Shown here one piece after another: positions 29,322-39,324 of a stretch of DNA of 64,000 nt; the stretch's first letter is position 1; every line of letters starts with the position of its first letter. A program made the position numbers and the translations under genes. Source of the stretch: Candidatus Paraburkholderia kirkii (lineage in GTDB: Bacteria; Pseudomonadota; Gammaproteobacteria; Burkholderiales; Burkholderiaceae). The stretch spans positions 1-64,000 of the forward strand of contig LFKV01000029.1 of assembly GCA_001189345.1 (NCBI GenBank), written 5' to 3'. Below the pieces are notes generated by a model, which saw only the letters and a list, made by a program, of their open reading frames with translations, searched no databases and was not told the origin of the DNA.

Positions 29322-29496
29322 GGCGTCCTCTCGACGCGAGCGGGGAACGATTAGCTTAACGCGCACGCGTGAACCTTGCGCGCACCGAGCTTCGGCCAAC
29401 ATGCACTGCATTTTCGCCAGCGCGAGCGCGGATCCTGCCGCTGCCGGCCGGCGTGACCGATGATTCGTCCAATCGAAAACCGAGTGACAAGGAAAC

Positions 29497-30603
29497 ATGA
29501 AAACACGAGCCGCCATTGCATGGGAAGCCGGAAAACCTCTGACGATCGAGGAAGTCGATCTCGAAGGCCCGCGCGCGGGTGAAGTGCTGATCGAAGTCAA
29601 GGCGACGGGCATTTGCCATACCGATTACTACACGCTGTCCGGCGCGGATCCCGAAGGCATTTTTCCGGCGATTCTCGGGCACGAGGGGGCGGGCGTGGTC
29701 GTGGACGTCGGGCCGGGCGTCGGCACGCTGAAGAAGGGCGATCACGTCATTCCGCTCTACACGCCGGAGTGCCGCCAGTGCAAGTTCTGCCTGTCGCGCA
29801 AGACCAATCTCTGTCAGGCGATTCGCGCCACGCAGGGCCGTGGCCTGATGCCCGATGCGACCTCGCGCTTTTCGCTCGATGGCAAGCCGCTGTTCCACTA
29901 CATGGGCACGTCGACGTTTTCCAACTACATCGTGGTACCGGAGATCGCGGTGGCGAAGGTGCGCGAGGACGCGCCGTTCGACAAGATCTGCTACATCGGC
30001 TGCGGCGTGACGACGGGCGTGGGTGCGGTCGTGTATTCGGCAAAGGTGGAGGCGGGCGCGAACGTGGTCGTGTTCGGTCTGGGCGGCATCGGGCTGAACG
30101 TGATTCAGGGCGCGAAGATGGTCGGCGCGGACAGGATCATCGGCGTCGACATCAATCCGGGGCGCGTCGAGCTGGCGAAGAAGTTCGGCATGACGCACTT
30201 CATCAACCCGAAAGAGGTCGAGAACGTCGTCGATCAAATCGTGCAACTGACCGATGGCGGCGTGGATTACTCGTTCGAATGCGTGGGTAACGTGAAGCTG
30301 ATGCGTCAGGCGCTCGAATGCACGCACAAAGGCTGGGGGCAGTCGTTCATCATCGGCGTGGCGGCGGCGAGCGAGGAAATCGGCACGCGGCCGTTCCAGC
30401 TCGTCACGGGCCGCCAGTGGAAGGGCTCGGCGTTCGGCGGCGCGCGCGGGCGCACCGACGTGCCGAAGATCGTCGACTGGTACATGGAAGGCAAGATCAA
30501 CATCGACGATCTGATCACGCATCATCTGCCGCTGGAGCGCATCAACGAGGGCTTCGAGCTGATGAAGAAGGGCGAGTCGATTCGTTCCATCGTGGTCTAT
30601 TGA
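29497..30603 (+). CDS. frmA: S-(hydroxymethyl)glutathione dehydrogenase (class III alcohol dehydrogenase)
   Basis: Oxidises the glutathione adduct of formaldehyde to S-formylglutathione with NAD. 368 residues, normal length. Catalytic zinc ligands in ATGICHTDYYT, GHEGAGVVVDVG and GCGVTTGVGAV; structural zinc in CRQCKFCLSRKTNLC (four Cys); Rossmann GLGGIGLNVIQGAKMVGADR. No lesion. fghA follows after 14 bases, so the two steps of the pathway are co-transcribed. No frmR-type repressor gene is adjacent. Confidence 0.97.
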   Translation: MKTRAAIAWEAGKPLTIEEVDLEGPRAGEVLIEVKATGICHTDYYTLSGADPEGIFPAILGHEGAGVVVDVGPGVGTLKKGDHVIPLYTPECRQCKFCLSRKTNLCQAIRATQGRGLMPDATSRFSLDGKPLFHYMGTSTFSNYIVVPEIAVAKVREDAPFDKICYIGCGVTTGVGAVVYSAKVEAGANVVVFGLGGIGLNVIQGAKMVGADRIIGVDINPGRVELAKKFGMTHFINPKEVENVVDQIVQLTDGGVDYSFECVGNVKLMRQALECTHKGWGQSFIIGVAAASEEIGTRPFQLVTGRQWKGSAFGGARGRTDVPKIVDWYMEGKINIDDLITHHLPLERINEGFELMKKGESIRSIVVY

Positions 30604-30617
30604 GCGAGGAGGGGTTC

Positions 30618-31466
30618 ATGCTGGAACTCGTGGAAGAGCATCGCTGTTTCGACGGCGTGCAGCGCATCTACCGGCACGATTCGGAAACGATCGGCCTGCC
30701 GATGCGCTTTTCGGTCTTTCTGCCGAAAGAAGCGTCGTCGCGGAAGGTGCCGGCGCTGTTCTATCTCACCGGTCTCACCTGCACCGAGGAGACGTTCCCG
30801 ATCAAGGCGGGCGCTCAGCGCTACGCGGCCGAGCACGGCATTGCGCTAATCGCGCCGGATACGAGCCCGCGCGGCGCGGGCGTGCCGGGCGAGACGGATG
30901 CCTGGGATTTCGGCGTCGGCGCAGGCTTCTATGTTGATGCGACGCGCGAGCCGTGGGCGCAGCGTTATCGCATGTACTCGTATGTGACGCAGGAGCTGCG
31001 CAAGACGGTCGTCGCCCGGTTGCCGGTGCGCGAGGACCGGCTCGGCATTTTCGGTCATTCGATGGGCGGGCACGGCGCGCTCGTGCTCGCGTTGCGCAAT
31101 CCGGACCTGTACAGGTCGGTGTCGGCGTTCGCGCCGATTGCGGCGCCGTCGCACTGTCCCTGGGGCGTGAAGGCGTTTTCGGGCTATCTCGGCGACGATC
31201 GCGAAGCGTGGAAGCAATACGATGCGAGCGAGCTCATCAAGGGCGACGCCGCGTCACGCTTCGAGGGCGGCATCCTGATCGATCAGGGGCTCGCGGATCA
31301 GTTTCTCGCGGAGCAGCTTCATCCCGAGCGCTTCGAGCGCAATGCACGCGGCGCCGGACACAGCGTGACCGTGCGCCGTCACGAAGGCTACGACCACGGG
31401 TATTTCTTTATCTCGACTTTCATCGGCGAGCATATTGCGCATCATGCGCGGACGCTCTGCAAGTAG
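30618..31466 (+). CDS. fghA: S-formylglutathione hydrolase
   Basis: Releases formate and glutathione from S-formylglutathione. Alpha/beta hydrolase of the esterase D family, 282 residues. Nucleophile Ser in IFGHSMGGHGALVLAL, Asp in IDQGLADQFLAEQL, His in RRHEGYDHGYFFISTFI; N-terminal SVFLPKEASSRKVPALFYLT and GLTCTEETF. GAGGAGGGG stands just ahead of the ATG. Ends with TAG. Intact. Confidence 0.97.
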   Translation: MLELVEEHRCFDGVQRIYRHDSETIGLPMRFSVFLPKEASSRKVPALFYLTGLTCTEETFPIKAGAQRYAAEHGIALIAPDTSPRGAGVPGETDAWDFGVGAGFYVDATREPWAQRYRMYSYVTQELRKTVVARLPVREDRLGIFGHSMGGHGALVLALRNPDLYRSVSAFAPIAAPSHCPWGVKAFSGYLGDDREAWKQYDASELIKGDAASRFEGGILIDQGLADQFLAEQLHPERFERNARGAGHSVTVRRHEGYDHGYFFISTFIGEHIAHHARTLCK

Positions 31467-32540
31467 GTACCGCGAACCGGTGAGGCAGGGCGGCGTTGTT
31501 GCGCCGTCATGCCTCAACCGGAACCTGAACTGGGAATCGTCCAATGGAGTCTCAAGGGATACTGCCCTAACCTGTCGGTCTCGGAACCCTCTGGGACAGG
31601 CCGCCGGCGCGATTGCGTCGCCGAACCCCGCTCCAACGCACGATCCCCATGCAAGAAGTCCGCAACGCCGACGCATCCCTGGCCGCATATGCCTTCGCGG
31701 AAACGCTCTATTGCCGCGGACGGTTCGCCGACGCGCTCGCGCTTCTCGAGCGTTCTTCTTTCACCCGCACGCAAGCGCCGATGCTCAACCTCGCGGCTGC
31801 GTGCTGCCTCACGCTCGAGCGTGTCGCCGAAGCCGAAGCCGAAGCGTATTATCGCCGGTCGATCGACATCCGCCCGGATTTCGTCGAAGCGCATAACAAC
31901 CTCGGCATCGTCCTGAGCCGAAGCGAGCGCCTTCGGGAGGCGGAGGCGGCCTACCGGCATGTGCTGGAAATCCGGCCGAATCATGCTTCCGCGCATCCTA
32001 ATCTCGGACGCATTCTCGAGACGCGTGGCGTGCTCGATGCGGCGCGGGCCACGCATCTGCGGGCGCTCGAATGCAATCCGGACGACGCGAGCGTCCACAC
32101 CAATCTCGGCGCGTGCTGCATGCAGCTTGATCGCTTCGGCGAAGCGGAGGCGGCGTTCCGGCGCGCCGCATCGCTCGTGCCGAACGATGCGCGTGCCCGT
32201 TTCAATCTCGGCACGGCACTGAAGAAGCTTGCCCGCTTTGAGGAAACCGAGGCCGCCTATCGGTAGGCGCTGGCGCTGTATCCCGGGCACGTGGACCCAC
32301 GCCTCAAGCACGACGCTCGAATCCGTGCCCGCCGCGCTGCCTTATCTGCGGGTGCCGCGCGAGCGGGCGCTCGCCTGGCGAGACCGGCTGCCCGCGGGTG
32401 GCTTCAAGGTCGGTCTGGTGTGGGCCGGCGATCCGCGCCATCACACGGCGCATCTGCACGCCGTGGACCGGCTCCGCTCGCTTTCGGCGCAGACCTATTT
32501 GCCGATTCTGCGCGTGCCGGGCGCGACCTTCGTCAGCTTA

Positions 32541-33454
32541 GAAGTGGTTTCAAAAAGATTTATTAGGGGCTGTTAACCCGTAACGCAACCTGTTAACCTC
32601 GATCGTTGTGACAACAGGATCGAGGAGATGGGCAAACCAATCATCGACGACGAACTGTGGGCACTGATCGAGCCACTGCTACCACCAGCGAAGCCGCGCC
32701 GCTTCAAGTATCCGGGCCGCAAGCCGGTACCGGATCGGGCTGCGCTGACCGGCATCTTGTTCGTGCTGAAGACCGGCATCCGGTGGCGAGATCTGCCAGC
32801 GGAGATGGGATGTGGCTCTGGCGTCAGTTGCTGGCGCAGGCTGCGCGATTGGCAGCAAGCCGGCGTGTGGGATCGACTGCACGCACTGCTGCTGGCGAAA
32901 CTACGAGCGGCCGGGAAGATCGACTTCTCCCGCGTCGTCGTCGACTCATCGTCGATTCGTGCGGTTGGGGCGGGCGAAAAACTGGCCCGAACCCCACCGA
33001 CCGAGCACGACCCGGTTCCAAGCACCACGTCACCACCGACGCCAACGGTACGCCGATCGCGGCAATCCTGACCGGCGCCAATCGTCACGACGTCACCCAA
33101 CTGATCCCGTTGATCGAGGCCATCGTACCGATTGGCGGCGTGCGCGGCCGGCCGCTGAGTCGCCCTGGCTGTGTTTATGCCGACCGCGGTTACGATCATG
33201 ACAAGTACCGGTGCCTCCTTCACGCGCGCAACATTCCCACCAGCATCGCGCGGCGCGGTCACCCGCACGGTAGCGGCCTTGGGAAAGTCCGTTGGGTCGT
33301 CGAACGTACACATGCCTGGTTGCATAACTTCCGCCGTCTACGTACTCGCTTCGAACGTCGTGCGGACATTCATGAAGCGTTCCTCAAACTCGGTTGTTGC
33401 TTGATCTGCTGGAACACTCTTCGGCAATCTCAACAGCCTTTATGAAACCGTCTC
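32541..33454 (+). mobile_element. IS5-family element (IS427-like), 914 bp
   Basis: Clean insertion in the glycosyltransferase gene. TTA target duplication on both sides (32538-32540, 33455-33457), as expected for this group. Ends read GAAGTGGTTTCA and, inverted, GAGACGGTTTCA. The transposase is encoded in two frames with a slippery A-run. Looks potentially active. Confidence 0.85.
32628..33445 (+). CDS. IS5-family transposase (two frames, -1 frameshift)
   Basis: First frame (32628-33071) begins GKPIIDDELWALIEPLLPPA and carries TGIRWRDLPAEMGCGSGVSC and VVVDSSSIRAVGAG. The second frame takes over at about 32980 and reads GSKHHVTTDANGTPIAAIL, YADRGYDHDKYR, and VRWVVERTHAWLHNFRRLRT, holding the remaining Asp and Glu of the DDE triad. 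The switch is -1 at GCGAAAAACTGG. IS427-group elements normally use such programmed frameshifting, so this is not called a lesion. Confidence 0.85.
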
Positions 33455-33790
33455 TTAGAAGGGCGCGTCGACGCAGCCGCAGATCGGCACGCTTGCGCCG
33501 GCGTTGCGGCCTGTCGACCTGATGAAGGAGGTGAAGGACTTCGCCGATACCGCCGCGATCATCGAGCAACTGGATCTGGTGATTACGGTCGATACGTCGG
33601 TCGCGCATCTGGCGGGCGCGCTGAATCGTCGGGTGTGGATACTTTCGCGCTACGACGGCTGCTGGCTATACGAGGGCGATGATTCGTCGCCCTCGTATCC
33701 GAACGCGCGGCTCTTCCGGCAGAGGCGCCCGGGCGAATGGGATGAGGTGATCGAGCGCGTGGCGGTCGCGCTGCGAGACGCGCTGAACGC

Positions 33791-34579
33791 TCAGTGCCCG
33801 CGCCGCCCGAGCAGGCTTGCGCCGTAGACCAGCGCGGCGAGCATCGTGATCCAGAAGCTCGTCGGCCAGTCGGTGAAAAAGGCGAGCGTGAGACCAACCC
33901 AGGCTTGCCCGAGCGCGAACGCGGCAGCGAGGACCAATCCGGACGACAGCCGCGTCGTCACGTTCTGCGCCGCGGCCGCGGGCCCCACCATCAGCGCGAA
34001 CACGAGCAGCACGCCGACGATCTGCGTGCCCGCCGCGACCGCGAGCGCGGTGATCGCGAGAAACAACACGGAAACGAGCCGCAGCGACACGCCCTTGGCT
34101 TCGGCAAGCTCCGGCTGTAACGACGCGAACATCAACGGCCGCATGATGAACGCGAGCGCGGCAAGGCTCACGATCGCGAGTCCCGCCAGCACGACGAGCG
34201 TCTCGTGACTCACGCCGAGCACGTTGCCGAACAGAAGCGCCGTTGTTTGCGTGGCATAGGCGGTGAAGAAGTGCAGAAACAGCAGGCCGAAACCGAGCGA
34301 TAACGAAAGAATCACGCCGATCGCCACGTCGCGGCCCGACAGGCGCTCGCCGAGCGCGCCCATGCCGATGCCCGCCGCGAGCGTGAAGCCGACCATTCCC
34401 CAGAGCGGCGGAATGCCGAGCAGCACCGCGCCGGTCGCGCCGGTGAAGCCGACGTGCGAGAGCGCGTGGCCCGCGAAGGTCTGCCCGCGCATCACGAGAA
34501 AGTACCCGACGATTCCCGACAGCACCGCGACGATCCCCGACGCCGCGAATGCATTCACCATGAAGTCGTATTCGAACAT
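33791..34579 (-). CDS. znuB: Zinc ABC transporter permease
   Basis: Inner-membrane permease of the ZnuABC high-affinity zinc importer, 262 residues with about eight hydrophobic helices (AFAASGIVAVLSGIVGYFLV, LVVLAGLAIVSLAALAFIM, TQIVGVLLVFALMVGPAAAA). The conserved AGHALSHVGFTGATGA loop and the EAKGVSLRL segment are present. Starts eight bases after znuC. Intact. Confidence 0.92.
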   Translation of the reverse strand: MFEYDFMVNAFAASGIVAVLSGIVGYFLVMRGQTFAGHALSHVGFTGATGAVLLGIPPLWGMVGFTLAAGIGMGALGERLSGRDVAIGVILSLSLGFGLLFLHFFTAYATQTTALLFGNVLGVSHETLVVLAGLAIVSLAALAFIMRPLMFASLQPELAEAKGVSLRLVSVLFLAITALAVAAGTQIVGVLLVFALMVGPAAAAQNVTTRLSSGLVLAAAFALGQAWVGLTLAFFTDWPTSFWITMLAALVYGASLLGRRGH

Positions 34580-34587
34580 TGTGCTTT

Positions 34588-35454
34588 TTATTTGACGTGG
34601 CTGTGGCCGTGACTGTGTGCATGGTCGTGGCCATGTTCATGCTCGTCGCCTTCCTCGTGAGCGTGATCGAGCTTGTCGATCTCGACGTCGCCCGACATCA
34701 CGAAGATGCGGCCGTTCACGCGCATCACGTCGATGGGCGAGCCGTACAGGCGCGACAGCACTGGCTTCGAGATCACCTCGTCGACAGTGCCGAGCGCCGC
34801 GCGGCCGCTGCCGAGATAAAGCACGCGGTCGAGCGAGTTCAGAAGCGGATTGAGCTCATGCGCCGAGAACAGCACGGTGATGTTGAGCTCGCGCTGTACG
34901 CGCCGCACCAGCTTGACGACGCCTGTCTGGTGACGCGGATCGAGGCTGATGAGCGGTTCGTCGAGCAGCAGCAGACGCGGATCGCCGAGCAGGCACTGCG
35001 CGAGCAGCAGGCGCTGACGTTCGCCGCCAGACAGCTCCGACAGCGGGCGCGCGGCCAGCTGATGCGCGCCGACGAGCTCGAGCACGCGCTCCACGTCCGC
35101 GCGGACGCGCGCATTGCGATGCGGTAGTCCCCAGTGATGCCCGTCCGCGGCCATCGCCACGAAATCGCGGCCGAGCACGCGCCGGTTCGCGAGGCCGGTG
35201 CGGATCTGCGGCATGTAGCCGATCGACGCATTGCCGCGCGCGACCGCCTCGCCGTTCACGCGGATCGTCCCGCTCCCGACCGGCACGAGCCCGAGCAGCG
35301 CGCGCATCAAGGTGGTCTTACCTGCACCGTTCGGGCCGAGCACGCCGATGAACTCACCGTTCCGGACCGTAAAACTCGTGTCGTTGAGAATCTCGCGGTC
35401 GCCGAGCGCAAGCGTCACGCGATCGACTTCGAGCGCGGGTTGCGCGGCGCTCAT
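34588..35454 (-). CDS. znuC: Zinc ABC transporter ATP-binding protein with His-rich tail
   Basis: ATPase of the zinc importer. Walker A GPNGAGKTT, signature LSGGERQRLLLAQ, Walker B RLLLLDEPLISLD, switch His in LFSAHELNPLL. The C-terminus (last about 25 residues) alternates His with Asp/Glu/Gly, a likely zinc-binding or sensing tail. ATG at 35454 is favoured: it overlaps the znuA stop as ATGA, typical of translational coupling. Intact although znuA is not. Confidence 0.93.
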   Translation of the reverse strand: MSAAQPALEVDRVTLALGDREILNDTSFTVRNGEFIGVLGPNGAGKTTLMRALLGLVPVGSGTIRVNGEAVARGNASIGYMPQIRTGLANRRVLGRDFVAMAADGHHWGLPHRNARVRADVERVLELVGAHQLAARPLSELSGGERQRLLLAQCLLGDPRLLLLDEPLISLDPRHQTGVVKLVRRVQRELNITVLFSAHELNPLLNSLDRVLYLGSGRAALGTVDEVISKPVLSRLYGSPIDVMRVNGRIFVMSGDVEIDKLDHAHEEGDEHEHGHDHAHSHGHSHVK

Positions 35455-35943
35455 CGTTGCCATCCTTGCAGGGCGCCCGCGAGTGCGTCCAGTTGCGACT
35501 GCATCCATTGCTGATACTCTTCTTTGCGGGCAAGGTCTCCGTCACGCTGATGCTCGGCACATGCGCGTCCTTACCAGAGATGCGGATTGTCGCCGGCCTT
35601 CCTGCCGACGAGCTGCGCCGCGACGATCACCGTGCGCTTCTCGTTGCTCTTCGATGCCGCGAACAGCTTGTCCATCCACGGGTCGTAATCCGCGCAGTTA
35701 TAGACGACGAGCGCCGCGTGCTGCAGCGCGCGCGGTTTTCGGGCTCGCTTCGAAGAGATGCGGGTCTTCGTCCGGGTTGCTGAGGATGCTCGTCACCTGC
35801 ACGCGATCGCCGCCGAGCTGGCGAATGACGTCGCCGTAGAAGTTCTCCGCCGCGACGACCGGCACCCGCGCGGTCTGCGCCGATGCCGCGTTGCAAAAGC
35901 CGAGCGCGATGGCGAAGCAGGTCAGGACGTGCGCGAATTTCAT
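35451..35943 (-). pseudogene. znuA: Zinc-binding periplasmic protein, internally deleted
   Basis: Solute-binding component of ZnuABC. The signal peptide (KFAHVLTCFAIALGFCNAAS-A) and mature start VPVVAAENFYGDVIRQLGGD are clean, followed by SILSNPDEDPHLFEASPKTA, then a frameshift near 35705. The middle resumes with VVYNCADYDPWMDKLFAASK and GDNPHLW, after which about 130 residues are missing; the sequence jumps to the C-terminal VPSISVTETLP and (shifted) EYQQWMQSQLDALAGALQG. The zinc-binding C-lobe is gone. Stop overlaps the znuC start. Confidence 0.88.
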
Positions 35944-36002
35944 CGATTTCCTTGTGTTGGGCAGCGCGTAGCGCGTGTGCGGGTTGTGATCGGACGAACG
36001 GC

Positions 36003-36461
36003 TCAGGCGCCGCGATGCCTTTTCTGACAGTCACCGCACAGCCCGCTCAGTTCGACGACCTGGTGATGCACCTGAAAACCATGCGCGGGCGGGCTTGCCG
36101 ACAGCGACGACGCCAGCTCGCGGCCCTGGATTTCGAGCGTCGCGCCGCATTCGTCGCAGATGAGGAATTGGCTCTCGTGCGGCTTGCCGGCATCGCAGCA
36201 GGCAACGAACGCGTTCTTCGATTCGATGCGATGCACGAAGCCGTTTTCGACGAGAAAGTCGAGCGCGCGATACACGGTGGTCGGGGGCACGCGCGCGCCG
36301 CGCTGCGGCTCCATGGCATCGATCAGGTCGTAGGCGCCGATCGGCTTGTGCGCCTTGAGCACCAGTTCATACACCTGTCGGCGCAACGGCGTGAGCGCGA
36401 CGCCGCGCTCGCCCGCGAGGGCTTCGGCGCGCGCCAGCATGGTTTCGACGGATGCGGTCAT
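36003..36461 (-). CDS. zur: Zinc uptake regulator (Fur family)
   Basis: Metal-responsive repressor of 152 residues. Winged helix with VPPTTVYRALDFLVENGFVH as recognition region; metal site residues in KPHESQFLICDECGATLEI; C-terminal Cys pair in LCGDCQKRH. First gene of the zur-znuA-znuC-znuB operon (59 bases to znuA), so it would autoregulate the whole unit. The ATG at 36461 gives the usual family start; the open frame extends further upstream without a ribosome site. Intact. Confidence 0.92.
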   Translation of the reverse strand: MTASVETMLARAEALAGERGVALTPLRRQVYELVLKAHKPIGAYDLIDAMEPQRGARVPPTTVYRALDFLVENGFVHRIESKNAFVACCDAGKPHESQFLICDECGATLEIQGRELASSLSASPPAHGFQVHHQVVELSGLCGDCQKRHRGA

Positions 36462-36543
36462 GTCATGTCGGCCACGCGAGACGTGGCCCGTGCAAAGAGG
36501 TTGAAGCACGAGCAGGCGCGCCGCTCGTCGGACGATCCAGAGA

Positions 36544-36558
36544 TGATATAACGTATCA
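36544..36558. promoter_or_regulatory. Candidate Zur operator
   Basis: TGATATAACGTATCA: perfect five-base arms TGATA/TATCA around an AT-rich centre, 83 bases upstream of the zur start. Zur sites in proteobacteria are AT-rich dyads with TATAAC cores, which this resembles. Inference from position and shape only. Confidence 0.35.
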
Positions 36559-36832
36559 GAAATGCCTGCACGTTTGCGCACGTCTTTTCTCTCCATTCGG
36601 CACGCCAGTTGCTGTGCCGCGCCTTGCCAGGCGGGTTTTCCCGAAGCTCCCGGACGTTTGTGCGCCGCAACATCGAAACCTGTGCCGACGCCTTGACACG
36701 ATCGCGCGCAACGCCGATCATTCGATCAAACATAGAGCAATTGTTCAGCTGCGGAGCGTTCGCTCACATGGGCGAAGCGCAGAGCGAGATGCGGAGCACG
36801 CTGCCGGACAACGCAAAGATTCGGAGACATCG

Positions 36833-37587
36833 GTGAGGCTGAGAGACAAGGTCTCGATCATCACGGGCGCCGCGAGCGGCATCGGCGAGGCGGTCGCGCG
36901 GCGCTATCTGGACGAGGGCGCGCAGATCGTGGTCGTCGACGTGAAGGAGACATGGCGGAGCGCTTTGCGGACGTATCCGCGCGCGTTCTGGCGCTCAAGG
37001 CCGACGTCACGCGCCGCGAAGACATCGAGCGCAGCGTCGAGCGCTTCGGCGGCATCGACATCCTCTTCAACAACGCGGCGCTGTTCGACATGCGTCCGCT
37101 TCTCGACGAATCCTGGGACGTCTACGACCGCCTCTTCGCGGTCAACGTCAAGGGCATGTTCTTCCTGATGCAGGCGGTCGCGAGGCGCATGGTCGAGCAG
37201 GGTCGCGGCGGCAAGATCATCAACATGTCGTCGCAGACCGGACGGCGCGGCGAGGCGCTCGTGTCGCACTACTGCGCGACCAAGGCGGCGGTGATCAGCT
37301 ATACGCAATCGGCGGCGCTCGCGCTCGCGAAAGAGCGCATCAACGTGAACGGCATCGCGCCGGGCGTCGTCGACACGCCGATGTGGGAGCAGGTCGATGC
37401 GCTCTTCGCGCGTTACGATAACCGCCCGCTTGGCGAGAAGAAGCGGCTCGTCGGCGAGGAAGTGCTGCTCGGACACATGGGCGTGCCGGCTGATCTGACC
37501 GGCGCGGCGCTGTTTCTGGCGTCGTCGGATTCGGATTACATCACCGCCCAGACGATCAACGTCGACGGCGGCAACTGGATGAGTTGA
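36833..37587 (+). pseudogene. Sorbitol (L-iditol) dehydrogenase-type SDR, frameshifted
   Basis: SDR at the head of a sugar-alcohol operon; relatives oxidise sorbitol to fructose. TGAASGIGEAVARRYLDEGA (NAD site), DILFNNAALFDMRPLLDESW, catalytic IINMSSQTGRRGEALVSHYC-ATK, and DYITAQTINVDGGNWMS at the end. A single frameshift near 36950 separates the NAD site from the rest. GTG start preceded by CGGAGA. The gene order dehydrogenase, binding protein, two permeases, HAD phosphatase, ATPase is the one I know for sorbitol/mannitol operons of Burkholderia. Confidence 0.82.
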
Positions 37588-37875
37588 TGCACCGCACTCG
37601 CCTGCGGCATGCGGCTTGAAGCGCGGAAGGTACCGTCTATAGTGAAACGGCGTCGCGGCGAATGCGCGCGACGCGAGGCCGAAGGCGAAAGCGCTACGAG
37701 CACTGCGAAGGCAGACGCAGCAGACGTGCCGTGCGAAACGCGACACAAGGAAGACCCGGCAACCACGCGATCCCGATCGCGCACTCTCGAAGGCAGGCAG
37801 CGGCATACACAGCGCTTGCGGTCATGCAACGAAACCGTCCGCGGGCCCGTGCCAACAAAAAGGAGACGAACCAAC

Positions 37876-39244
37876 ATGAAACGCACTCAACGCATCGTTC
37901 GGGCACAACCGCGCGCGCGGCGCCGTCAAGGCGCTTTCGGCCGCGCTCGCCGCTGCCGCGCTCGTGCCGCTATCGGGACATGCGGCGACGACCATTACCA
38001 CCATTACCATCGCCACGCTCAACAACCCCGACATGATCGAGCTGAAGAAGCTCGAGCCGGCGTTCGAGAAGGCCAATCCGGACATCCAGCTGAAGTGGGT
38101 GATTCTCGAGGAGAACGTCCTGCGCCAGCGCGCGACGACGGACATCACCACCAACAGCGCCAGTTCGACGTGGTCACCATCGGCACGTATGAAGCGCCGC
38201 AGTGGGGCAAGCGCGGCTGGCTCTCGCCGATGACGGGCCTGCCCGCCAACTACGATCTCGACGACGTCGTGAAGACGGCGCGCGACGGCCTTTCGTACAA
38301 TGGCCAGCTCTACGCGCTGCCGTTCTACGTCGAAAGCTCGATGACGTATTACCGCAAGGACCTGTTCCAGGCCGCGGGCCTCAAGATGCCCGACCAGCCG
38401 ACCTACGATCAGATCAAGCAATTCGCCGACAAGCTTACCGACAAGTCCAAGGGCCAGTACGGCATCTGCCTGCGCGGCAAGGCCGGCTGGGGCGAGAACA
38501 TGGCGTACGTGTCGACAGACGTGAACACCTTCGGCGGCGAATGGTTCAACGAGAAGTGGCAGGCGCAACTCGACACGCCGGAATGGCACAAGGCCGTGAC
38601 CTTCTACTCGGATCTGCTGAAGAACGATGGCCCGCCGGGAGCGAGCTCGAACGGCTTCAACCAGAACCTTACGCTGATGTCCTCCGGCAAGTGCGCGATG
38701 TGGATCGACGCGACGGTCGCCGCGGGCATGCTCTACAACAAGTCGCAATCGTAGGTGTCGGACAAGATCGGCTTCGCGGCGGCACCCGTCGCCGTCACGC
38801 CGAAGGGCTCGCACTGGCTGTGGTCGTGGTCGCTCGCGATTCCGAAGACCTCGAAGCAGCAGGACGCCGCGAAGAAGTTCGCCGCTTGGGCAACGTCGAA
38901 GGAAGGAGTACATCGAGATGGTCGGCAAGGACGAGGGCTGGGCCTCGGTGCCGCCGGGCACGCGCAAGTCCACCTACGCGCGTCCCGAGTACAAGCAGGC
39001 CGCGCCGTTCGACGACTTCGTGCTGCAGGCGATCGAGACCGCGAACCCAAACGACGCGACGCTCAAGAAGGTGCCGTATAGCGGCATCCAGTTCGTCGGC
39101 ATTCCGGAGTTCCAGTCGTTCGGCACGGTAGTCGGCCAGTCGATCGCAGGCGTCGTGGCAGGTCAGACGAGCGTCGACAACGCGCTGAAGGCGGCCAATG
39201 CCGCAGCCGATCGCGCCGTCAAGCAAGTCGGTTATCAGAAGTAA
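37876..39244 (+). pseudogene. Sugar-alcohol ABC transporter binding protein, multiply broken
   Basis: Periplasmic binding protein of the sorbitol/mannitol (SmoE-like) type. Signal peptide region AVKALSAALAAAALVPLSGH, then ATLNNPDMIELKKLEPAFEK, FDVVTIGTYEAPQWGKRGWL, YGICLRGKAGWGENMAYVST, GSHWLWSWSLAIPKTSKQQD and the C-terminal VKQVGYQK. Lesions: frameshifts near 37920, 38160 and 38900, TAG at 38752-38754 (NKSQS[Q]VSDKIGF, apparent CAG ancestor), and a 9-bp tandem duplication at the mature N-terminus. Confidence 0.87.
37991..38008. repeat. 9-bp perfect tandem duplication
   Basis: ACCATTACC twice in a row, repeating Thr-Ile-Thr at the predicted mature N-terminus of the binding protein. In frame. 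Confidence 0.85.
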
Positions 39245-39324
39245 ATCCGCGTGGTACACGGGCCGCTTCGTTTCGTGCGAAGCAACGAAGCGGCCCGCAT
39301 GCATCATCATCGAGAGGTGACACG

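Larger units (their letters stand above)
31649..33827 (+). pseudogene. TPR-repeat glycosyltransferase, split by an IS5-family element
   Basis: N-terminal tetratricopeptide repeats (residues about 20-205; HNNLGIVLSRSERLREAEAA, HPNLGRILETRGVLDAARAT, HTNLGACCMQLDRFGEAEAA) followed by a family 9/41-like glycosyltransferase domain (GGFKVGLVWAGDPRHHTAHL, then after the IS KDFADTAAIIEQLDLVITVD and TSVAHLAGALNRRVWILSRY). Such proteins glycosylate surface or flagellar components. Lesions: TAG at 32264-32266 in EAAYR[Q]ALALYP, a frameshift near 32320, and the element at 32541-33454. The two halves join sensibly across the IS. Confidence 0.88.

Noticed and set aside
32980-33071. Frameshift lesion in the IS5-family transposase.
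   Set aside because: Two overlapping frames with an A-run slippery site are normal for this IS group, and the element has clean ends and target duplications.
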